Positions 50,501-62,860 are shown, numbered from the stretch's first letter. The stretch is DNA of 64,000 bases from Rhodamnia argentea (GCF_020921035.1 NC_063160.1:19185095-19249094), one strand, 5' to 3'. Program-made: numbers and translations. The notes: a model not told the origin generated them from the sequence alone.

Positions 50501-50653
50501 AGAAAGTATATTTGCTGAAACAGAAGGAACTTTAAGAGTTACAGTAACTAAAGATACTGCAAACGCTAGTCGATTATAGGCAAGCTGACAGGCAGTTTAC
50601 ATAGATTACCTGTTGGCATTGGCTTCAGGAGTTGATTTCGGGGATGGAGCCAT
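47592..50653 (-). CDS. BCAT: Branched-chain amino acid aminotransferase, cytosolic type, copy B
   Basis: Nine exons with exactly the same lengths as copy A: 50653-50610, 50405-50228, 50085-49909, 49789-49658, 49316-49221, 49019-48903, 48521-48426, 48008-47896, 47706-47592, giving 355 residues. The PLP lysine ([12 protein letters not shown], Lys about 202), the LPGITRKS signature and EAFCTGTA are intact. Two differences fall in the normally conserved block in exon 4. PPFGKGS of copy A is PPFEKGS here (Gly138 to Glu), and GSGAILG is GSGPSLG (Ala153 to Pro, Ile154 to Ser). The N-terminal tail before the catalytic fold also differs ([12 protein letters not shown] against [12 protein letters not shown]). 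An in-frame TGA sits just upstream of the ATG, after a UTR splice acceptor near 50683. The enzyme is probably active but may differ in substrate or rate. Confidence 0.95.
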
Positions 50654-51690
50654 TCGGTGCAAGGAGAAGAGACAGTTTCAGACTGCAAAACAGAGGAAAA
50701 GAGAGTGAATATGTCTGATATGAGAGAGAGCAGCCAAAGAAGGCAGCCTTGTATAACCTGGGAAACGACAGAGAATCTCGTCCACTCACAATATCTCACG
50801 TCAGGCATGGGGCTTCTTGACCTTTAGCATTTACGCTACTAAAAAAAATGGCAAGCATGCATTTGGGCATCTGCCAATAGCTTTGGACGATGCAAAAACA
50901 CCTCATTTTAGGAGTTACTAATGAAAAATTAATACAAAATTTTACGTGGCAGTCAGCACCATTTGCACGTTAATGAAGTTTGAAAAGATTCCCTGCACAA
51001 TGTAGTCTGACACGAGAACCTCTTGGACTTCGCTTTCTACTGTGTTTGGTATTTGTCATATGGGCTTGAATTCTTAACCAGGTGACAAAGTCAATCACCA
51101 CAATCAAGAAAATGTAAAGCATTTCTTACTCCTCAGCCTTATAAGAACAAAAATTGAAGTTAAGTTACCCACAAACTCGAATGCCTCCAGGACAATGGCC
51201 ATTGAATCAGTACTCGTCTCACGCGAACAATCTATTGGAGAGGCTAAGAGTACATGAGGGACAAAATGCATCACCATCATAAATGAGGTGATATAATCGA
51301 TCTTCGTTGTTCAGAACCAGTATATGCACGTGCGTGAAAAAACCCGACACAGAGCGTCGGGTCGATGTCGTTCCTCGTCGACCAATGTCCATCGAGACAG
51401 TTACGAGGAAAAAAACTCAGAAGACTTTATACCCGGAGCGGTTTTTCTTAGGCAATTGAAAACGCAAGAGGAAGATGAGATAACGCACCAGTGCAGGCGA
51501 AATTTAACTTTATAATTTGAGGACGATCGCGGATATCTGTTGCGGACTATGAGTTCGTCGCGTTCGACAGAGAGAAGCGAAAGCGAAGCAATACGACGGA
51601 GGTGTGATGGTGGATGGTTGATTGCTCTTGCACAGCGGCGCTCGTTTTGTGAGGAGCAAGATGACCCTGGTTGCGAAACATGTTGAAGCA
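50654..51690 (-). promoter_or_regulatory. 5' region of BCAT copy B (free of the copy A insertions)
   Basis: It aligns with 44373-45610 plus 47516-47560. It has a single cacgt near 51327 and a single cgctc at about 51650 ('gcggcgctcgttttgtgagg'), the two empty sites for the copy A insertions. It also has a TATA-like tataatt in the block around 51510. Confidence 0.6.
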
Positions 51691-51699
51691 GCGTAAGTT

Positions 51700-52140
51700 A
51701 TTCAGTTAATACCACCAAAAACTTTAAATTAATAGACAAATTTATCCCGAACTAATTTTTGGATCAACAAATTTACCTCAAATTGGTACACATACGATAA
51801 ATTTACCCTTTATTAATTTCCGTTAAATTTTGCTGTCAAATTACTCGGTTAAATGACACGTGGCAATTAATAGATTTATCGGTTTGAGATTTCCACTCTT
51901 CGTTTATCATAGATGTACCAATTTAGAGCTTTTTGTGATATTAACTCAATTTTAAGAAAACTAATAGAGGGTAAATTTATCACATGTGTACCAGTTTGAG
52001 ATTTTTTGTGGTAAAGAATTAGGTAAATTTATCACATGTGTATCAGGTTGAGGTTTTTAGTGATAAAAAAATTAGTTTATGGTAAATTTATAACATTTGT
52101 ACCCGCTTGAGGTTTTTCCTAGCATTAATCCTAAGTTATT
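51700..52140. repeat. Repeat with ~80-bp internal units ('ggtaaatttatcacatgtg' type)
   Basis: At least four diverged units of 'aaatttatcacatgtgta' followed by 'ccagtttgagatttttt.gtg'. The same unit type recurs at 62540-62860. Possibly one arm of a foldback or subterminal repeats of a transposon. Confidence 0.65.
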
Positions 52141-54386
52141 TAAAATACGTGAATTTATTTTTTGTCAAAAAAATACGTGAATTTCAAAAGCAAAAAAAGT
52201 ATAATAAAATCCAAAATAAATAAAGGCCTAAAGTGGATCTTATTGCAAATAAAAACTTAAAGTGGCATGGTAATTTCAAATAGGGGCCTGATCTTGTTAG
52301 GTGAGGCCCACCGATAAGAGTGGCCCTCGCCAAATCTAACAAGGGCGACCCCGGCCCAGCTCTTCGAGTATCCCCGATAGCCGACCGTCTCCTAAGGTCG
52401 GCCACCGGTTAAAAGGTAAGAAGAAAAATAAAAAATAAAAAAATCTAAGGACGAAAATGTAGTGTTCATCCGGTGAGGCCAATCTTCTTTGAAACCGACA
52501 TGGCAACTTCACATCCCGAGTTGAAATAAAGTCCGCTTCTGATTCTTATTTGAAATAATATTTACTTCAAGTCATTATTTAATTTATTTATTTTTGGGTG
52601 ATCTAAAAGTTACAACATCGATTTGTATTAATGTTGCAATCATGACTAACTTTTTTTTAAAAGCAATGGACACTATAGTTTTCAAATAAACATTAAACTC
52701 ATATCAAATAAGAAAGGTATCCTAGTGTTTTTTACGACTAGCTTTATTGTCTCTTAAACTTTAGTGAATGTCTTTATTAGGTGCAATGTATTCATTTGAT
52801 GAGATAAACTACACTTAAAAAAAAAAGTAATCTTTCAGTAATAAAGCAAAACGAAAGTGGAGTCAGCTCTTCTGCCTTTATAGAAAGAAAGAGAAAATGT
52901 TCAAACTTCTTTGGTTAATCCTCCATTTGACAAAGGTCACATTTGTCTTCCTACTTTTGGTTGTGGAAATATTATTTGGCTTTCAAAATTACTTACTTAT
53001 ATATGGAGCATCATATAAGATATAGAGAGTCTCTTATTTTTACCGGATTCTAAATCTTTTTTTTTTTGGCTATTCAAAATATTAAATGATGAATGCGTAA
53101 ATTCATTTCATCTCTCACGTTTTTTGATATTACGGTATTTTATGATCTATCAAGACAGTTAGAGAGAAATTTTAAATCTCGAATTATTTTCTTTTTTCAT
53201 AAGTACAATTTACTTTTACATTATATCTTTATCGATAAATTCTTCTCATTACTTAATTACTAGAAAAATTCGTATAGAAACGGAATTTTTCAGTTATCAA
53301 TTTCTTACACAGATGCGACGAGCGAGCACAATTTTTCCACCAAAATTACACAAAATGAGCATCACAAAATGCAGTTTCCCCCACTGCCATATTGAGCGGG
53401 CACGGGCAATCGCCGGTGCTGACATGGGATGGGCTCGTCGAGAAACATTCCACCTTTTCTATGAACAGTTCATGCAAAATTTTCCATGTCGCATAAAATC
53501 TTTATTTTCTATTAATTCATGGCGTAGATATATCCTAACTGCCAATGTTTAATGACGAAAGATAATTTGCTGGATGGGAGCAATCTACGAAAAGTCTAGT
53601 GCATAATCTAATCCGTGACGATGTCGGGTCGCGAATCGCGATCGTGGCAACGTCGGAGTTTTTGGACGGTTTATCCACGTGGTTAATGAACAAAACTTTC
53701 ACTTCCCAATTTTAAATGCTGTCCTCAGTTTTTATTTTAAAATTTTTTTATTCCCGTGATAATGATGGGGGTCACATGATTTCACTATTGCACACCGCAG
53801 TCAGCATCGGGGATTATGTGATTTGCTCGGTGGTGTACATTTTCTTTGATAGCCATTTCCAAAGTTCCAAGCTTTAAAATTCTTAGCTCTTCGTGACGAG
53901 AAAACCGAGCATAAGTAAATTTATACGATTCGACATCGGCGGAGCGTCGTCCGGCACAAATTGACAACCGCCGCCCCCAACCGGCCGTGGTGAACGGCGA
54001 CATCTCTACCTTCATGAATAAAGTAATTACTAGAGGGCGAGCGTAAAGGTCCGTTATTTTTTTTTTTTTCCGAATGCGGGTTTTAGTTTTGATTATTTGT
54101 TCTTGTTTTATGCAAAGAGTAAATCAAGGGGACGGACGGATGGATGGATGGATGGATGGAGCACGTCAAGACATGCACGTGAACCTTGAATTTCGCTGTT
54201 TCGATGCTAAACTTCGTAAGTAAACCAAAAATGTGTAACGCCGTCACTTTCAATTAATGCATAATTATCTTCGATTCCTCCGGTATTGCTCCTATAAATT
54301 CTCCTTACAGCCATACAAGTTGTCATCCTTAATACATTGGGTGGCACCAAGATCCGTTTACGATTGCCTCCCTTGAAGCTCCAAAC
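52141..54386. other. Intergenic region upstream of PR-1
   Basis: AT-rich, with a GC-rich patch at about 52280-52410 and a (GGAT)n tract at about 54134-54160. No gene recognised. The last few hundred bases should contain the PR-1 promoter. Confidence 0.5.
54293..54299 (+). promoter_or_regulatory. Probable TATA box of PR-1
   Basis: tataaat about 90 bp upstream of the PR-1 start codon, a typical spacing for a short 5' UTR. Confidence 0.55.
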
Positions 54387-54881
54387 ATGAAATTGCTCAT
54401 ACCTTCTCTGGCCATATTCATACATATCACTGGCCTAATCTCTTCCCTCTCCGCCGATGTCTCGGCCGCGCAAAGCTCTCACCAAGACTTCGTTGACGAG
54501 CACAACGCCGCTCGTGCTGAAGTTGGGGTCGGTCCGATCGCTTGGAACGGCACAGTCGCGGCTTACGCTCAAAAGTACGCAGATGAGCGGATCGGAGACT
54601 GCAACCTCGAGCACTCCGGAGGGCCCTACGGCGAGAACCTAGCCGAGGGCTATGGCGTCCTGAGCGGCAGGGACTCGGTGAAGATGTGGGTGGGAGAGAA
54701 GGACAACTACGACTACGACTCGAACTCGTGCGTAGGAGGCGAGTGCTTGCACTACACTCAAGTCGTGTGGCGCAAGTCTGTTCATCTGGGATGCGCTCGG
54801 GTGAAGTGCGATAATGGGTGGTGGTTTGTGATATGTAACTATGCTCCTCCCGGCAACTACGAGGGCGAGCGGCCGTATTGA
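54387..54881 (+). CDS. PR1: Pathogenesis-related protein 1 (CAP superfamily), secreted
   Basis: Intronless, 164 residues, a normal PR-1 size. A signal peptide of about 22 residues ([20 protein letters not shown]..) precedes the CAP domain starting [17 protein letters not shown]. The CAP signatures [20 protein letters not shown] and [13 protein letters not shown] are present, as are the six cysteines that form the three disulfides. The last eleven residues, [11 protein letters not shown], fit the CAPE1 peptide pattern (PxGNxxxxxPY) after the CNYx junction. Family role: an apoplastic, salicylate-responsive defence protein that binds sterols; the C-terminal peptide acts as a signal in tomato. 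Start chosen by the signal peptide. No damage seen. Confidence 0.96.
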   Translation: MKLLIPSLAIFIHITGLISSLSADVSAAQSSHQDFVDEHNAARAEVGVGPIAWNGTVAAYAQKYADERIGDCNLEHSGGPYGENLAEGYGVLSGRDSVKMWVGEKDNYDYDSNSCVGGECLHYTQVVWRKSVHLGCARVKCDNGWWFVICNYAPPGNYEGERPY

Positions 54882-55073
54882 ACGGTCTATATAAGTTCTA
54901 AATAAACTCGTATCTTTCATTCGATTCTACAAAACCACACCAACCGAAATAACGCCCTATTTCAGACGTACATATTGTAAGTCTGCCGTCTAGACGACGC
55001 TCCTGTCAAGAACTCCCTACCTTTGCATTTCTCTCGTTACTATATAGAAAGCCGCAAAACGAAACACAAATGG

Positions 55074-55694
55074 TCATAACTCGATAATCTTGGTACGCTT
55101 TTTCGGTTTCTTCTTTGACAGTTTGTTTCTGATCTCTCCACACGAATCCTCTTTACCAGACTCGGATCTCAAGTGCTTCTTGGTTACTCCCGCTTGGAAA
55201 ATACCATGATCGTTATTGCTATTCTCATTCTCATTTTCGTCGTCGTCATCGTTAGTGTCTTCTGAATCTGTTTCGCCAGGGCTAGAAGCTAATGGATTCG
55301 GAGGATAACAACTCGCAACTGCAGATTCTGCAGCTGCCACTGCTTCAGGGGTGTGAAGATCAGCGATCCCCAGCATCAAGTCCTGTTTTATAAGTGCAAA
55401 AGCATCAGCTGACCGTTCCATCACCCAAAATTATACCAGGGTAGACAAAAGAGCGGCAAAAAGTACCATTTCTATTATCTCTGCTTCATTCCCCTCTAGA
55501 ACTTCAATGTCATAGCTTTCAGGATTGTCCTACATAAACAAAGAGTTGCGCGTGACAGGTCATAACAAGTTGTATCAACGCGAGAAAGAGAATGTCACAG
55601 GAGGAGCAAGATCATTTTCAAACCTTTGCATCGACCTGCAATTTGTTATTAGCTTCAGATATAACTCCCAGAAAATCCTTCGCTTTTCCAAGAA
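55074..55694 (-). CDS. NOPCHAP1-like protein, 3' exons only (5' exon not found)
   Basis: Three consecutive exons, 55694-55624, 55529-55467 and 55382-55074, encode the last ~147 residues with closed frames. The order LGKAKDFLGVISEANNKLQ, then NPESYDIEVLEGNEAEIIEM, then DLMLGIADL resembles the core of human NOPCHAP1 (C12orf45), a chaperone adaptor for box C/D snoRNP assembly with R2TP. An acidic stretch (DTNDDDDENENEN) and a basic tail (LSKKKPKKRTKIIEL) follow, which fits a nuclear protein. The exon entry phase needs one base from an upstream exon, which I could not place between 55700 and 56900. The identification rests on remembered family patterns, so it is moderate. Confidence 0.65.
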
Positions 55695-56944
55695 CTGCAG
55701 CAAAGCCAAACAGTCAAGGGAAACAAAAGGATTAAGATATTGAGACCATGGTAAGCGTTGGTACTCACCACACAACCATATCCGATCAGCCCCTATACCT
55801 TGGAAGGTTACCCACCATACAAAAGCCTCCTAGCCCATCGTTTCATATTTTTCAGGAAATTAATTAATCTAAACAGCCATTTTCATGAATTACGAAGATA
55901 AACGTAAAACAGCTTATAGTTGTCGAACGATATTATTCTGATTGAAAAGATTAGATGACGAATTCACAACCTTGCCTGGTAGGAACTGAACTTGTTAATG
56001 GCTTGCGACTGAGGTGCTGTCGCCTTCTTTGAGAGTGCGAGTCCTTACTTTTACAGATAGACAGTGTGGACTCTGCATGTTAAAGCACGTAAAAATTAAA
56101 TCACATAAAGGCAACAACGGACACACATAGAGTAACCCAGGGGAACAGAGCCATTCTTACAATCCAAACAAAAAAACTGGAACTTTGGCAATGCAACAAT
56201 ATAGTTCACTAATGCTCCGTCCGTTTCGCAAAAAAAATAAAAATGATTTGAGAAAATATTGTTCAAATTATTTACTTTTCTCAAAATAAAGGGAGCCTAA
56301 GTGAAAAGGACGTTTCCAAACACAAACAAAACTTGAGGACCACAAGGTATTCACTGTTTGTTTTCAACAACAACAAAAAAGAAGAAGAAAATTGAAAAGT
56401 GGTGAAAAGAATAGAGGAGGTAAGATTCCAGAAGGGGCTTAGGATTCTGGTTGTTTGCCTTGTCTTATCTGACATCAATCATCATGTGATTCACTAGTCA
56501 GAAAATTCCAGCAGAGCTGGCATTGGATTCTAGGACATCCACACCCGTGAACCACCTTGCCAATCACAAACCTAAAATAAAACTCAACACGACAGTATTT
56601 GTCATTTGTCAATCCAACCAATGAACATTTTTTTTTTTTGGTCATAACCAATGAACATTAAAAGCATTCAAATTCAACTCACGGGATGTACACCAAAAAT
56701 AAAAATAAAAATTGAATCATCGCCTACCCCCCCTCCGTACAATTCCTAATCGTCCCACGACCAAAAAAAGCTCATCAAAAGAATCATGCGGCAGAAAATC
56801 CGAAAAATAAAATAAAATCCAACAACTTCCTCACGAGTCATCCACTCTCGTAGCAATCGTCGCATCATGAGAGGTCCGCGTGAGACTCAATCGCGGCCGT
56901 GACCGGCTCGATTCATCCCCGAGTCGAGATTATGACAAATCATT
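55695..56944. other. Region between NOPCHAP1-like and DUF1005 genes
   Basis: It should contain the 5' exon(s) of the minus-strand NOPCHAP1-like gene and the 3' UTR of the DUF1005 gene. A partial MITE-like stretch (about 56215-56330, 'gctccgtccgtttcgc..') resembles terminal parts of cut-and-paste elements. Confidence 0.45.
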
Positions 56945-58707
56945 TCAATTCGTGTCGCACCAAATGGCAGAGTCCTGACTTTGCTGCCTCAACTCTGCCC
57001 TCAGCTTCTGAGAGAACAACCTGCAAGCGTCCATGCTCAGGTCGACCGCAGCTGCCAATGCCACGAAAGCCGCCGCGTCCTCCGTGCACTTCACGTGCTG
57101 AACCCCGACCTCCACCTGCGGCTTGCTCGCCTTGTCCACCCCTTGCATGGTCGAGGACATCACGAACCCACCGGGCACTGAATTTGGCCACAGCCCCAGC
57201 CCTACAAAGTCTGACCCCGATCCCGACCCGGACCACGACAGCCCAGACCCAAAGTCTATGCTGCTGCTTGGGCTGCTCACTGGCGACACACTGGTGGTCA
57301 AGTCTATGGTGAATTTGCCACCGGTTTTAATGCTAATCGAGGAATTGACCACAGTGGCCGTGTTCGTGGCGGTGGTGTCGGGAAGGAGCTTGAATCGGTA
57401 CGAGAGCATGTCGGAGCTGCCGTGCTCGAGCCAGGCCTCGAGACGGCCCCACGGACTCCAGGTGCCGTGGGCCGGGCGGAGAATGAGCCATGCGCCCGGA
57501 TTGGACCGGTTCACCCTGTCAGACCCGGGGGACGGCACGAAAGGCGTCACCATCGAGGCGACCGCCACCGGAGAGCCAGAGAGGTCGTGGATGGTGACGG
57601 ACCATCCCTTCCTCTCTTTAGAATGCGGGTCTTTGTCATGGCCAACCAGAGACGGTATCCAGCTTCGTGATGTGCTTGTTTCGGACAAGGACGACCTGAT
57701 CCACAGTAGGACAGCATAGTTAGACTCGAAATCGAATTGAAAAAAGCGCCAATCATCCCAAAATCAAACACCCTTGTGATCGACCGGTTCACTCTTCACT
57801 ACAACCTTCTTCCTCATTTCCGGAAACAACTAATGGGGTGGGTCCTACCTCCTTGACATTTCCGTTTTCAGAACCCAAACATACCGTGATAGACAGAGAC
57901 TAAAAAGCTTCAATCTTTTTCACAAAATCGACTTTTTTCATTCAACCCCAACAAGATAAAAGTGAAGAACCGCCATTTGAAATCGAAACCGATTCCTGAT
58001 TGGCGATCGACTTCCATTATTTTTCAACTCTGTTTTTGGTTGCTTGAAAAACGAAGCATTGGAATCGAGCGGAAGACCAATTACCTGGATCGCAAGTTCC
58101 GGTCACCGACGTTGTTCCGGCAACTGAAGTTGCAAGTGAAGACCGGCTGCTTCACGCTCCCCTGGACCTGAAACACCTGGGGGCTGCACTCGGGCTCCTT
58201 CTCGAACTCGAACACGAACCTTGGATCAGGCTCCGCCCTCACGCTCACGTGCAGCTTCTCGCCGCTCTTCCTGCCGAGGTCGAGCCACCCGTCGTGAACC
58301 GACACCGCCCGCGAATCGGCCCTCCTCAAATCCAGCGGCAGGTACACCTTCCCGATCAATTTCGACCCGCCCACCAACCCGCAAGCGCCCCCGAAGCGTC
58401 CCCTGTAGACCTCGACCTTCAAGGTCGGGTTTTGAAGGAGGAGCTTCTCGAGGAGGGGCCTGGGGAGGCTGAAGCAGGCGGCGAGGGGCTGAGAGGGGCG
58501 GCGGTCGGGGGAGTGATCGGGGGGCGAGATCAGGGGCAGAGAGGCCTGCTGGGAAGGGAGGTTTGAGAGCTTGATCTTGCAGAAAAACGAGGAGGAGGAG
58601 GAGGAAGGAGGGTGGATGGTGGAGAAGGAGGAGGAGGGGGCGGAGGGTTGAGGGAGTTTGAGGGAGAGGTTGCCGACGAGGACCCGGTGGAAAGGGCAAG
58701 GATCCAT
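56945..58707 (-). CDS. DUF1005 family protein
   Basis: Two exons, 58707-58085 and 57695-56945, joined in frame (AG + G) to give 457 residues. The start MDPCPFHRVLVGNLSLKLP is the typical N-terminus of the plant-specific DUF1005 family. Later family blocks are FFCKIKLSNLP, ERKGWSVTIHDLSGSPVA, ASMVTPFVPSPGSDRV, RSNPGAWLILRP and the C-terminal MDACRLFSQKLRAELR. No catalytic motif or membrane helix is visible. The function is not established; I recall only that members are widespread in land plants. A Ser/Gly-rich low-complexity segment around residues 355-375 is likely disordered. No frame damage. Confidence 0.92.
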
Positions 58708-58952
58708 TCTTGGATCGCCAAGCTCTTCCTTGGAGTGGGAGCAAGGCAGAGAACCCCCAGTATTGAGTATGTGAAGCTGTGTGTTGTATGTAGCTTGAAG
58801 AGGAGAGAGAGACAGAGAGAGGGAGAGAATAAGAAGGGTGATGAATTTGGAAAGAGGAGAGATTTTGTGCTGTGGACGAGGGGATGAACAGGCTGGAATC
58901 TAGCTGGGGAATTTCAGATGCGAGCATTGCTACAGCAAGGTCAACCCCACTG

Positions 58953-58984
<32 letters not shown>

Positions 58985-60951
58985 GCAAATTCTCTCGTAT
59001 CAACATAGATTAGGTGAAAATTACAGCAGACAGTCCCCTCCCAACTAGTTTAGACTTGGGATTGGGAATATATTTTTATTGTATGGGAATTTATAAAAAA
59101 AATTAAATTAAACTGAATTTAATATTGAATTGTTTTAGTTATATAAGACGATCGGACATGTCTCGTTAAATTTGTATTTCATGGAAATTGATCGATGTGG
59201 GTCGGACCATTTTCGGCTCGATCCACTCATTTGACGGTTCCAGACATAGCTTAGTCATTGTAAAAAATTTTAATTGAAATCTCATCTCCTTTCAACTAGA
59301 TCGTAAGGAATAAAATATCCCTGAATGAATACAATAGTACAAATTTTTTTTTATCCGGTGTTTAGCTGTTGAGCAACTTGAAGTTTCGAATTTCGATTGA
59401 TTATTTTCTCGCCCCCCCTTCCAGGATTTTTACTTGACGCGACTCTATTCTATTTTTTCCTAAGCTATATATTCGGATCGAAAAATGGGGAAAGATCTTC
59501 ACAATGAATATGATTTATTTTCAAGACAACATTGTTCTACTTGGACTAGGATCTGAAATCCAAATACCAACTCCAATAGGCTGATGAAGAAGGCTGAAGC
59601 CCCCACAGCTCCAACAGATAGCGATGTGACTGGAGCTGCCTGTGGTCCATCTAAGGTACTCCAAAGGACGCAGACAACAAAGGCATCAGCTAAACAAACT
59701 TTACTGCACTAATCCTAATTCATGGTGTAAGAAGAAATCTAATTAATTAATTAATGAGGCAGCTTAAAATTTCACGCTAAGATGAACCGAGCACAACTCT
59801 GAACATAGAATTCATGGAAATTGGTTTGTTAATCTAGGTGCATTTGAGTAGTCGGCATGTCATGGAAAGAATTTCGTCAAAAGTCGAATCAATGGAAAGA
59901 GAAAGAACATCACTCGTGGATTTTTCTTGACCACTTCACCGTACAAAAAAAAGATATAATGGCAAGGGACGCCGCCCTTACGTTTCTTTCAATTTGTGCA
60001 ATATAGTCCCGACATTTTTTCTTACTCAATCGGGTCCTTGAGCTAAATCATTCCGACAAGCTTCTACTCCGTTGCATTTTCCCCTTCCCTACGTTCATCA
60101 AACAAGCTAAGCAAACATAGAGGAATCTAAGAATGCCGTTGAAATATGTGATGGTCTTTGATGTAGAATAAGCCGCGACCGTTTTCAACTCGAATAAGCA
60201 AAGAGAGCCGAGTCTCGCTGTGGCAAGAGCCAGCATCGAAGGCCACGTCAGCGCTCCCAAATAAAATATTTTGATCCGAAGGACCGTCATGAACAAATAA
60301 ATATTTAGTTTAAGAGCTCGATTGAATAAACAAAAGTTTAGGAATTACTTTATATAAATGATAAATCGAAGAAGTTTAAGGGCCCTCCTGCGTGATCATC
60401 TCTATAATAAAACAATTGCGATGCGACACGTGTTACCGAAGAATGGTGCTAGCGTTTGGTGGATTAGCGGAACATCGGCTGGCGAGCACTATGAGTTCTC
60501 GTGGTTGGAACTTGAAGTCCAAGGCTTTTAAACTGTCGTTTTCTCGCCTTTCGATGCATCATTGGGGGTCTGGTCTGGTCTGTTCTGGCCATCCCCTTCT
60601 TGCTTTTGGACATGTACTCGTCACATCCCAATAACCAAATCTCAAATCGAGACATGATTTACACGATCATGTAAGTCCTTTCGAAAAATGAATAGAAGTT
60701 CGAAGTAGGACACCGTATTAACTATTAAGTCGGTCCGAACAAGGAAAAAAAAAAAAGGACAGGACAAATGTACAACGGATTCCTATTTTACCGAAAAGAA
60801 TCAAACAAACATAAAAGGTTTCTACATTTCCACGGATTAAAAGAGGACATTGCTTCTTTTTTGCCCTGGATAAAGGGAGGAAAAAAATGAACTTCGCACC
60901 GCTCTTTTTGAGTAATTAAAGGATGGTTTTGATGAAGAATATATACCAGGC
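58708..60951. other. Intergenic; (CT)n at 58953-58981; possible gene tail near 59514-59705
   Basis: The DUF1005 promoter should lie at the left edge, next to a 29-bp CT microsatellite. On the minus strand about 59705-59514 is a frame reading LDGPQAAPVTSLSVGAVG followed by a hydrophobic end, like the tail of a GPI-anchored protein. No upstream exon was found, so it is only a weak candidate. Nothing else recognised. Confidence 0.3.
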
Positions 60952-61518
60952 ATGGTTAATCGTGTTTTGAGTCAATCGGAGAGATTCAACAAATGGGTCA
61001 CCTTGCGTTTGATCTTTTTAGATTTCGAGCTACGCAAGCGTCTTTTAATTTTGAGATCAATCAATTCTCGAAAGTGTTGGTCGTTTCGAAATCCTTCGAC
61101 GAGACCCAAGCGGATGGGTCTTGGCCCAAAGGAAAGGGTTGGAGCCCGGAAGGGTTGCGAATGCGATAATCTTTTATCGAACTTAATTCGTTCGTTTTCC
61201 AATAAGAAATTTTGGGTCGGTTTTGGACAGAAAGTGTCAAATGCGAAGAATAATTACATTGACACCAAAGGCGAGATACAAACTCTTGACAATTCGACAG
61301 CCCACACATTCAACAGTGAGACGAACTTCAACAAACTAAGACTTAGGTTGCGACTCCGGAATTTAATCTACGAGGCCGAACCAAATTGTAGGACACAATG
61401 CCGGAATCTAATCGATGACACTGGAAGGGAGATGTATGATACAATATTGGAATTTAATCGACGGTATTGGATGAGATGGGCGATGGGTACAACACCGGAA
61501 TTGAATCGACGGTGCTGA
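60952..61518 (+). other. Unassigned 188-codon frame, second half made of degenerate tandem repeats
   Basis: The first ~100 codons have no recognised motif. From about 61340 to 61610 the DNA repeats a short block of the type 'ccggaatttaatcgacg' about six times at irregular spacing (roughly 40-80 bp), running past the end of the frame. This looks like repeat-derived sequence, not a gene. Confidence 0.35.
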
Positions 61519-62539
61519 ATCTAATGAGCAGACGCCGAAATTTAATCGACGACACCTAACTTTGAATATGAGACTCACCGAAATTGAATCGACGATGGGA
61601 ATCTGAAAGCTACGATTAAGCTAAAGGCTAAAAGTTAATTGTAAAGATGAGTATTTGTGTTTTGTTGTGTTGTGGATGCGGGGTATTTATAGACTAGCTC
61701 TGGTAACCGTCGAGTGGTTATTTCCTTTGGCTCCACGTTTTAACCTTTTTCGATAAGTTGTGTGTATAGCCTTTTGACGGTTTCTCGATTTCCGCGCCTT
61801 TTTTTTTTTTCACCTCGTACGGATTACCGTCAATCTTTCGTTAACCGCCCCGATCGTGGCTCTATTCGCGCGCTTCTCCTTTCGTCTCTTAAGGAAAATG
61901 CGGTCAAAACTTTCTTTGACACGTAGCATTTCCGAGGTTCTCCCGAGTCCGTCTTCGCTATTTCTACCAGCGGGTGATCAAAGCTCCCGCTCGTGCTCGT
62001 CACGTGGCCCTAGGGGTAACTTTAGGTGTTAACAAATGCCCCATTTAAATGATATAAATCGAAGATTTATTTATTTTAAAAGATCTTTTCGATTTGACAA
62101 CTACCGGTTGTGATTTGTGCCTTTTCTCCTCGATTTAACTTCCCGAAGTGCAATCATATCTTTATACGGCGCTTTGACTCTTTCCGGCCTTCCGGGTAAA
62201 GGTTTACGTCGTCGTCTTCTTCCTTACGCGGTTTTCCTTAAACCCTAAACCCTTCCTGTTTTCTTGAGTTTCCCTCCTATGGCGATTGAGATTTCTAAGT
62301 TCACCCCACGTTAGTTCATTGATCGCTTCGACAAGCTATCTAACAGCGGGGATGCGGATCACTATTTCCTTCGGCTTCTGAACACCCGACAAGAGTACAC
62401 TGGATTCATTCTTGGGCCCAGTCGTCATAGAAGAGAGGGGCAGCCCTCCCGCCGGTGTGGCTGTTTTTCCCTTTTTTATTTTTTTCATTTTTAAAAACCA
62501 GAAAAAAGGAAAAATAGAGAAAATTAAAAAATTAAAATG
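61519..62539. other. Probable retroelement-derived region
   Basis: A TATA-like tatttatag near 61686 and a 'taactttaggtgttaacaaa' stretch near 62017-62034 resemble LTR-type sequence. From 62279 an ATG-led frame (MAIEISKFTPR) is broken by a stop after 11 codons and stays open beyond it for roughly 70 codons. No domain recognised; low confidence. Confidence 0.25.
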
Positions 62540-62860
62540 AGAAATGAGAAAATGTCACAGGTTTATCAATTTGAGATTTTTCGTAATATTAAATTAATTT
62601 AATGGAGAATAAATTTTTCATAAGTATACCAATTTGGGGTATTTCGTGGTCAAAAGAATTAATTTATGGTAAATTTGTCGCAGATATACTAATTTAGGAT
62701 TCTTAGTGGTTAAAAAAAAGTTTTGGGGTAAAATTGTTATAGGTTTACCAATTTGAAATTTTTCGTGATAAAAAAATAATTTAAAACAAATTTATCATAG
62801 ATGTATCAATTTAGAATTTTTTATGACATTAACTATTAAAATTCAATACATCAGCTCAAT
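62540..62860. repeat. Second copy of the ~80-bp unit repeat
   Basis: Diverged units of 'ggtaaattt.tc.cagatata' and 'ccaatttg..atttttcgtg', the same type as at 51700-52140. Confidence 0.6.

Noticed and set aside
50566..50808. Alternative frame giving a longer N-terminus to BCAT copy B
   Set aside because: Different frame from the enzyme, and the real frame has a TGA just upstream of the ATG.
57123..57719. 198-codon plus-strand frame
   Set aside because: Antisense shadow of DUF1005 exon 2.
58226..58927. 233-codon minus-strand frame
   Set aside because: Out-of-frame shadow of DUF1005 exon 1 with proline/leucine-rich composition; the MDPCPF frame splices correctly into exon 2.
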